From the NCBI GenBank assembly GCA_033763355.1, contig JANRKT010000329.1, positions 1-9,894 of the forward strand: a stretch of 9,894 nucleotides of DNA. Direction: 5' to 3'. Below, piece by piece: positions 6,234-9,894 of the stretch. The position numbers and the translations under genes are program-made. Position 1 is the stretch's first letter; the number at the start of each line of letters is the position of its first letter. The DNA comes from JANRKT01 sp033763355 (lineage in GTDB: Bacteria; Bacteroidota; Bacteroidia; Chitinophagales; Chitinophagaceae). The notes under the pieces were generated by a model, which saw only the letters and a list, made by a program, of their open reading frames with translations, was not told the DNA's origin and searched no databases.

Positions 6234-7724
6234 TCAATTCAGCTTAAGGAATTTCCGGGCATACTGTTCCCCTGCAGCATTTATCCTTACAATATAAGTT
6301 CCTGCAGGCAGTGAAGCAATGTCAATAAAAGTTTCAGGGCCTGAAAATTGTCTCCTTGCTTTTATGCTGCCGTCACTGCTCATGATCTCAGCTATGCCAT
6401 TTGTATTTATTGCGGAAATAATTTGTAAATGCGATCTTGTAATTTGTATCCTGAAATTATATTTCGCCTTCCCTTTAACCACCACTTCTTTACTGTATTT
6501 TATTTCATTGTCTTTGTCGGCCACTTTAAGCCTGTAATGAACAGCGCTGTTTTGCAATAAGACAGACCTGTCCGTATAATTATCAGTTCCAGGATAAAAC
6601 TTTTGCAGGGTAACAAATTTATTGTCAGCAATAGTTTTGCGTTCCACTTCCACCCATGCAATATCCGAAACCGGTTCTATCTTCCACTTAAGCGATGCAT
6701 CATTTCCTGCTGCTTTTACCTGCAGGTCAATTGAGTTGATGGGCAGAATGGTAAGGTAAGGCCCTAAAAGCCCTGAGAGGTCTAATGTTTCAAATTTTGC
6801 AGGGGTGTTTATCAAAAACTGCTGGAACCTTTCATTGCTTATAAAATAGTGATCAGATTTGACGGCTGCAATGCCTTCCATCTGGGTAAATGTTGCATTG
6901 AGCGGCACCTTTCTTTTGTTACCATCAAAAAAACTGGTTCCGTTAAAGTCATATAAAAGATAGATAAATGGCGTTAGCGTATTGCTGTAGCCGGTAAGTA
7001 CAATGGTTCTTTTATTCGCTACAGCTTCTGCCCCGGTAATTAAGCCCTGCACATTCAGTTCCGCCTTTTTTAATGCGGTATGTGTACCGGCAGTATTGGG
7101 CAATTCATACAATTTGGACTGCTGGTTAACCCAGTTTTTGCTGAAGAGGAACAAACTGCTGCCGTATGCAATCATGGCTTCACAATCAAAATTGGTATTG
7201 TTGCTCCCGGCGGCTGTAAAGTCAGTCTGGTCTTCGTAAGAGAAATTGATTATTTCTGCGGTTACATTGTTACCGGCCAGCACATCGCTTTTGGATACTT
7301 TGTAAATTTTCAGGTCGGTACGGTTCCCATTGGAGTTGTTTCCAAAATCACCTATATAAATGTAATTATCATCCTGAGCTAAATCTTCCCAGTCAATATT
7401 TGTTGCGTTGGTTACAGTTACTGTCCTGGTAATATTTCCTGTCGAAGTATCAACTGCAAACAAAAAAGGGTCGCCGCCACTGTCATTTTGCGTCCATATT
7501 GCGCCGTTCCACCAAAGTAAACCTGAAGTTTCATTAAGGGTAGAGGAAAGGTTGTATTTGAAATGGGAGCCAAGAGATGTATTGCTATAAGTGCAACTGC
7601 CATTGTTTACTGTTGCAGTGGCATTAAAGTTGTTTGCGGCAGGGTCAGTGCAGCCGTTTACCTGGGCGTTTGCAGAGAGGTTCAGCACTGAAATACATGT
7701 GGCAATAAGGTAAAACTGTTTCAT
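6234..7724 (-). CDS. Secreted T9SS cargo protein with probable beta-propeller region and C-terminal sorting domain
   Basis: This is a 496-residue exported protein. Residues 1-20 form a signal peptide (MKQFYLIATC...SANA|Q), which fixes the start at the ATG 7722-7724 rather than the ATG 42 bp upstream. Next comes a GCTDPAANNFNATATVNNG segment ending GSC (24-44), a Cys-flanked motif common in secreted Bacteroidota proteins. Residues about 60-330 hold repeated beta-rich stretches such as WEDLAQDDNYIYIGDFGNN (112-130) and NFDCEAMIAYGSSLFLFSKN (178-197), suggesting a propeller akin to SdiA-regulated or esterase-like secreted proteins. After a beta-sandwich linker, residues about 445-496 (SLPAGTYIVRI, ending ARKFLKLN) form a type A T9SS sorting domain, cleaved after outer-membrane export. 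I recognise no catalytic motif, so the activity and ligand are unknown. It shares its strand with the enoyl-CoA hydratase gene, with no obvious functional link. Confidence 0.85.
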   Translation of the reverse strand: MKQFYLIATCISVLNLSANAQVNGCTDPAANNFNATATVNNGSCTYSNTSLGSHFKYNLSSTLNETSGLLWWNGAIWTQNDSGGDPFLFAVDTSTGNITRTVTVTNATNIDWEDLAQDDNYIYIGDFGNNSNGNRTDLKIYKVSKSDVLAGNNVTAEIINFSYEDQTDFTAAGSNNTNFDCEAMIAYGSSLFLFSKNWVNQQSKLYELPNTAGTHTALKKAELNVQGLITGAEAVANKRTIVLTGYSNTLTPFIYLLYDFNGTSFFDGNKRKVPLNATFTQMEGIAAVKSDHYFISNERFQQFLINTPAKFETLDLSGLLGPYLTILPINSIDLQVKAAGNDASLKWKIEPVSDIAWVEVERKTIADNKFVTLQKFYPGTDNYTDRSVLLQNSAVHYRLKVADKDNEIKYSKEVVVKGKAKYNFRIQITRSHLQIISAINTNGIAEIMSSDGSIKARRQFSGPETFIDIASLPAGTYIVRINAAGEQYARKFLKLN

Positions 7725-8053
7725 ATTGTATAAGGATAAAATGAAAAATGTTGAGCCGTAATCCATTAAGGATATTCTTTTTGGGGAGGTAGCTAAAACG
7801 GATATTGATTAAACTGAAAAAGGAAACCGGATAGTAATGATGTTAGAGCGGCTGTGAATGCGGATAGTTGGAATAAGCAGGTCGGAAAGCCCGCCTTTTG
7901 TTATTTCAGGATTTCAGGCTGTAAAATACTGCGGTTAAAGCTAATATGCAATATCGCTGTATTTTTTTTATGTTATCACTGTAAAATGGTGATTCTTTGG
8001 GTTTAACAACGGTAAATACGGGAGTGGTTGTTATTTATTTTTACCTTCATTTT
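7725..8053. other. 329-bp divergent intergenic region
   Basis: This spacer separates the start codons of the T9SS cargo gene (leftward) and the TRIC-family gene (rightward), so it should carry both promoters. I see no perfect TAnnTTTG element in either direction; TACCTTCA at 8042-8049 is a poor match only 5 bp before the TRIC ATG. The 9-mer CTGTAAAAT occurs at 7919-7927 and 7979-7987, exactly 60 bp apart. ATCAC/GTGAT arms flank the second copy. No ORF, RNA gene or strong hairpin is supported. Confidence 0.5.
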
Positions 8054-8656
8054 ATGAACCTGCTGCAATTCATTACCTATGCCGGTACGTTTGTTTTTGC
8101 CCTTACCGGGGCATTTAAGGCAAGAACTTTTAAGATGGATGTATTTGGCGGAGTGGTGCTGGCATTTGTAACGGCTTATGGCGGCGGCACTTTAAGGGAT
8201 TTGCTTATTGGCGTAAGGCCGGTGAACTGGATAAATGATAACATTGCACTTGCACTGGTTGTTGCCGGCACTGCATTTACTTTTTTAATGAAGGAAAACG
8301 TAAACCGGTTTAAAAGGACAATTTTTTATACTGATGCCATTGGCCTGGGATTGTTTACTGCATCGGGTATTGAAGTAAGCCTCCGTAACGGGCTGAATGA
8401 TGTTTATTCCCTTATTATGGGTGTAATTACAGCTACATTCGGCGGGTTGATAGCAGATATTTTTTCCAATGCCGTCCCCAATCTATTAAAACGGGGCGAA
8501 TTGTATGCTACTGCATGTGCAATAGGGGGGGCAGTGTATTTGTTATTAAAACATGTGCTGCTGGAATACAATACCAATCTTTTTATTTGTGTGCTGGTAA
8601 TTGTGGGCATACGCATTTATTCAAAAAGAAAAAGGCTGACGCTGCCTGAAATTTAA
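8054..8656 (+). CDS. TRIC-channel/UPF0126-family membrane protein (YicG-like)
   Basis: This 200-residue integral membrane protein belongs to the UPF0126 family, whose members are prokaryotic relatives of trimeric intracellular cation channels. The fold is two tandem three-helix repeats plus a last helix. The first repeat has VLAFVTAYGGGTLRDLLIGVRP (35-56), with the kinked glycine-rich helix and RD pair typical of the family. The second has MGVITATFGGLIADIFSNAVPN (122-143), where an Ala replaces the Arg usually found in the matching GGxxRD motif. Hydrophobic segments lie at about 5-20, 32-52, 64-78, 92-107, 119-135, 152-168 and 174-189, with a basic tail KRKRLT. The ATG at 8054 is chosen because the only in-frame extension starts at a TTG (7997). 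Physiological substrates of bacterial members are poorly known. The stop overlaps the convergent nucleotidyltransferase stop by 4 bp. Confidence 0.88.
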   Translation: MNLLQFITYAGTFVFALTGAFKARTFKMDVFGGVVLAFVTAYGGGTLRDLLIGVRPVNWINDNIALALVVAGTAFTFLMKENVNRFKRTIFYTDAIGLGLFTASGIEVSLRNGLNDVYSLIMGVITATFGGLIADIFSNAVPNLLKRGELYATACAIGGAVYLLLKHVLLEYNTNLFICVLVIVGIRIYSKRKRLTLPEI

Positions 8657-9138
8657 TCATCCTGTTTTGGGGCATTGCGTATTTCTTCGAGGCGGGCTAT
8701 ATCCCAGAGGTCTTTATGCCTTGATGAACGCAGTTTAATATCTTTTAAAAAATCGTATGGTACCATCCTTAGTTCAATCCCGTCTTCGGTTTGGTGCACA
8801 GACATATTTTTTTCAGCCTGATCAAATGAGATATTTCTGTGAACAATAGTCAAAACATCAATTACATGCGGCCTTACCCCGAGGGTGCACATGAAATAAG
8901 TGGTGAAATCCTCGTCTTTTATATAATCTATTTCACTTTCACTGTATTTCATGCAGCGCAACGTATTCAAAAAACAAATTTTATTTTCTGCTGTAGGTGC
9001 AATCCACACATCCATATCTTCCGTAGCCCTGTGAAACCCATAATAATTCACAGCATATCCGCCTATGCACATGTAGCGCAGGTTATTTTGTGCAGCACAT
9101 TTCAGGAAAAGGACAAACTCCGGGTGTTCAATATCCAT
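8653..9138 (-). CDS. Small nucleotidyltransferase, candidate toxin of a toxin-antitoxin-type pair
   Basis: This 161-residue cytoplasmic protein has a DNA-polymerase-beta-like nucleotidyltransferase core. It shows a nucleotide-binding IGGYAVNYYGFHRATEDMDV (25-44) with G26-G27 and the acidic pair D41-x-D43, a probable third acidic residue at D94 in VIDVLT, and a basic-acidic motif SSRHKDLWDIARLE (138-151) like the R/K-x-K-D-x-x-D seen in AbiEii/MenA-type enzymes. All expected catalytic acids are present, so it looks intact. It transfers a nucleotide to an unknown target; related toxins act on tRNA. Its ATG (9136-9138) lies inside the upstream 63-residue gene, an 11-bp overlap that implies translational coupling. 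It is last in the run from gltX, and its stop shares TTAA with the convergent TRIC gene. An antibiotic-modifying or housekeeping role cannot be excluded. Confidence 0.75.
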   Translation of the reverse strand: MDIEHPEFVLFLKCAAQNNLRYMCIGGYAVNYYGFHRATEDMDVWIAPTAENKICFLNTLRCMKYSESEIDYIKDEDFTTYFMCTLGVRPHVIDVLTIVHRNISFDQAEKNMSVHQTEDGIELRMVPYDFLKDIKLRSSRHKDLWDIARLEEIRNAPKQDD

Positions 9139-9319
9139 TATTAAAATGTTTTTGAACAGTAATTTTTTTAGGAGAAGGCTTCATGAAATCTTTATAGTTT
9201 GCTTTTTGCAGGTCTGCCAGTGCCTTTAGCCTCTGTGAAGGGGAAAGTGAAGCAAAATACATCAGGTAATACAACTCCTGCTCTTCAAACGATTTAAATA
9301 TTTTTATTTCCCGCTTCAT
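9128..9319 (-). CDS. Small basic protein, candidate antitoxin or partner of the nucleotidyltransferase
   Basis: This is a 63-residue protein starting MKREIKIFKSFEEQE at the ATG 9317-9319; the in-frame TTG at 9323-9325 is less likely. The sequence is mainly helical and charged, with a central ASLSPSQRLKALADLQKANY segment (about 24-43) and a basic C-terminus (PSPKKITVQKHFNNGY). I know no named domain for it. Short proteins with this opening (K-x-I-K-I-F-x-S-F-x-E-Q-E) and an S/T-P-x-x-R-L-K-x-L helix recur beside small nucleotidyltransferases in Bacteroidota, as far as I recall. The 11-bp overlap with the nucleotidyltransferase gene downstream and its upstream position match the antitoxin-first layout of many TA modules. 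It starts 8 bp after the cobalamin-binding gene. The antitoxin role is inference; it could instead be a stabilising subunit. Confidence 0.7.
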   Translation of the reverse strand: MKREIKIFKSFEEQELYYLMYFASLSPSQRLKALADLQKANYKDFMKPSPKKITVQKHFNNGY

Positions 9320-9327
9320 ACACAAAT

Positions 9328-9735
9328 TTAAAAACTTCTGTGTTCTTTTACCCAGCGGGTAATGTACCCCGCAATTTCTGAAGTGGCCGTTCCCGGTGCA
9401 AACAATTTGCCTGTGCCCATTTCATTCAGCTTTTTCATGTCGTCTTCAGGAATAATTCCTCCTCCGGTAAGCAATACATCATTCATTTCTTTGGCCTTCA
9501 TCAGTTCAATTATTTTGGGAAACACCGTCATGTGTGCCCCGGAAAGAATGCTTATGCCAATGGCATCTACATCTTCCTGCAATGCGGCATTCACTACCAT
9601 TTCCGGGGTTTGCCTCAGGCCGGTATAAATCACTTCCATCCCGGCATCCCTTAATGCAGCGGCAATTACTTTGGCGCCGCGGTCATGCCCGTCCAGTCCA
9701 ACTTTGGCAACCAGTATGCGTATAGGCCTGTTCAT
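9328..9735 (-). CDS. Stand-alone cobalamin-binding protein (methylmalonyl-CoA mutase C-terminal-domain type)
   Basis: This 135-residue Rossmann-like protein corresponds to the B12-binding domain of acyl-CoA mutases. It carries the signature D-x-H-x-x-G as D15-G-H17-D-R-G20, whose histidine is the lower axial cobalt ligand in base-off/His-on binding. SILSGAHMT (62-70) and LLTGGGII (88-95) contact the nucleotide tail. The length equals one B12 domain, so it needs a separate catalytic subunit, as in split methylmalonyl-CoA or isobutyryl-CoA mutases; no large subunit is in the window. The ATG at 9733-9735 lies 6 bp downstream of the gltX stop. If the partner is methylmalonyl-CoA mutase, it would channel propionyl-CoA, including that from thymine via the dehydrogenase gene at 3781-5238, into succinyl-CoA. 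That link is inference. Confidence 0.92.
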   Translation of the reverse strand: MNRPIRILVAKVGLDGHDRGAKVIAAALRDAGMEVIYTGLRQTPEMVVNAALQEDVDAIGISILSGAHMTVFPKIIELMKAKEMNDVLLTGGGIIPEDDMKKLNEMGTGKLFAPGTATSEIAGYITRWVKEHRSF

Positions 9736-9741
9736 ATAAAA

Positions 9742-9894
9742 TCAATTGAATTGCTTAAAAACCTTTTCAGCATTTTCAATGCGGTTAATGGTCTTTTCTT
9801 TACCCAGCGCTTCAGTAATAACAAAAACACCCGGCCCCTTTTTTTCACCCACCAGCATAACCCTGTAAATCATTTGCAGGTCACCGGGTTTAAT
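9742..9894 (-). CDS. gltX: Glutamyl-tRNA synthetase, C-terminal end, cut by the right window edge
   Basis: The last 50 residues and the TGA (9742-9744) of a larger gene are visible on the minus strand. The fragment begins IKPGDLQMIYRVMLVGEKKG, continues GPGVFVITEALGKE and ends in RIENAEKVFKQFN. This matches the anticodon-binding C-terminus of class-I glutamate--tRNA ligases: a P-x-D-L segment, the R-V-x-L-V-G-x-x-K-G-P strand, an LGKE turn, and a final RIENA helix. GltX charges tRNA-Glu with glutamate in the cytoplasm. The catalytic HIGH and KMSKS motifs lie outside the window, so the call rests on this short tail. The next gene starts 6 bp downstream, implying a shared transcript that extends through the cobalamin-binding protein to the nucleotidyltransferase. 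Confidence 0.8.
   Translation of the reverse strand: MKPGDLQMIYRVMLVGEKKGPGVFVITEALGKEKTINRIENAEKVFKQFN

Noticed and set aside
7690..7699. Lipoprotein signal at Cys10 of the T9SS cargo protein
   Set aside because: The residue before the Cys is Thr (LIATC), which does not fit a lipobox. The ANA|Q site further on fits signal peptidase I.
7725..7766. Upstream ATG for the T9SS cargo gene
   Set aside because: It would place 14 residues ahead of a clean signal peptide, so the ATG at 7724 is preferred.
7919..7987. 9-bp direct repeat CTGTAAAAT, 60 bp apart, as an iteron or operator pair
   Set aside because: A single 9-mer pair in an AT-rich 329-bp spacer is within chance expectation, and no third copy exists.
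7997..8053. TTG-initiated extension of the TRIC-family gene
   Set aside because: The extension has no family support, and the ATG at 8054 directly precedes the first membrane helix.
1..9894. tRNA, rRNA, CRISPR array, IS element or riboswitch
   Set aside because: No cloverleaf, spaced direct repeats, transposase or recognisable aptamer was seen by eye on either strand. Dedicated covariance-model searches could not be run.

Overview
The window looks like a chromosomal segment of a Bacteroidota bacterium, most likely in or near Chitinophagales. It is moderately AT-rich. One secreted protein ends in a type IX secretion sorting domain, and start codons lack clear Shine-Dalgarno sequences. A TAnnTTTG-type promoter element is visible, and the intergenic hairpins carry CTTTGCG/CTCTGCG heptamers of a kind I associate with this phylum. 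Assignment below phylum is inference.

The left half (about 1-5240, all minus strand, read right to left) is a catabolic cluster for reductive pyrimidine (uracil/thymine) degradation. In transcription order it holds a CoA-acylating (methyl)malonate-semialdehyde dehydrogenase, a truncated ORF6N-domain gene wedged into the cluster, a class-III omega-aminotransferase (probably beta-alanine or beta-aminoisobutyrate), an NCS1 nucleobase/hydantoin permease, and the N-terminal part of dihydropyrimidinase running off the left edge. The implied route is uptake of a nucleobase or hydantoin-like compound, ring opening, an omega-amino acid, a semialdehyde, and then acetyl-CoA or propionyl-CoA. Beta-ureidopropionase and dihydropyrimidine dehydrogenase are not in view and may lie left of the window. 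Both ends of the permease gene carry nested inverted repeats built on the same heptamer, and one of them encodes the permease's last residues.

The middle (5240-7725, minus strand) holds an enoyl-CoA hydratase with a terminator overlapping its stop codon and a likely promoter upstream, then a secreted T9SS cargo protein. A 329-bp divergent spacer (7725-8053) separates these from a plus-strand TRIC/UPF0126 membrane protein.

The right end (8653-9894, minus strand) is a compact four-gene run: the C-terminal end of glutamyl-tRNA synthetase, a stand-alone cobalamin-binding protein of the methylmalonyl-CoA mutase type, a 63-residue basic protein, and a small nucleotidyltransferase whose reading frame overlaps the preceding gene. 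The last two look like a toxin-antitoxin-type pair attached to a housekeeping operon. The nucleotidyltransferase and the TRIC gene converge and share a TTAA at their stop codons.

Most of the window is ordinary metabolism. The parts most worth a second look are the small-protein/nucleotidyltransferase pair, the truncated ORF6N gene with a perfect 11-bp-stem palindrome over a conserved motif, and the paired repeats flanking the permease.
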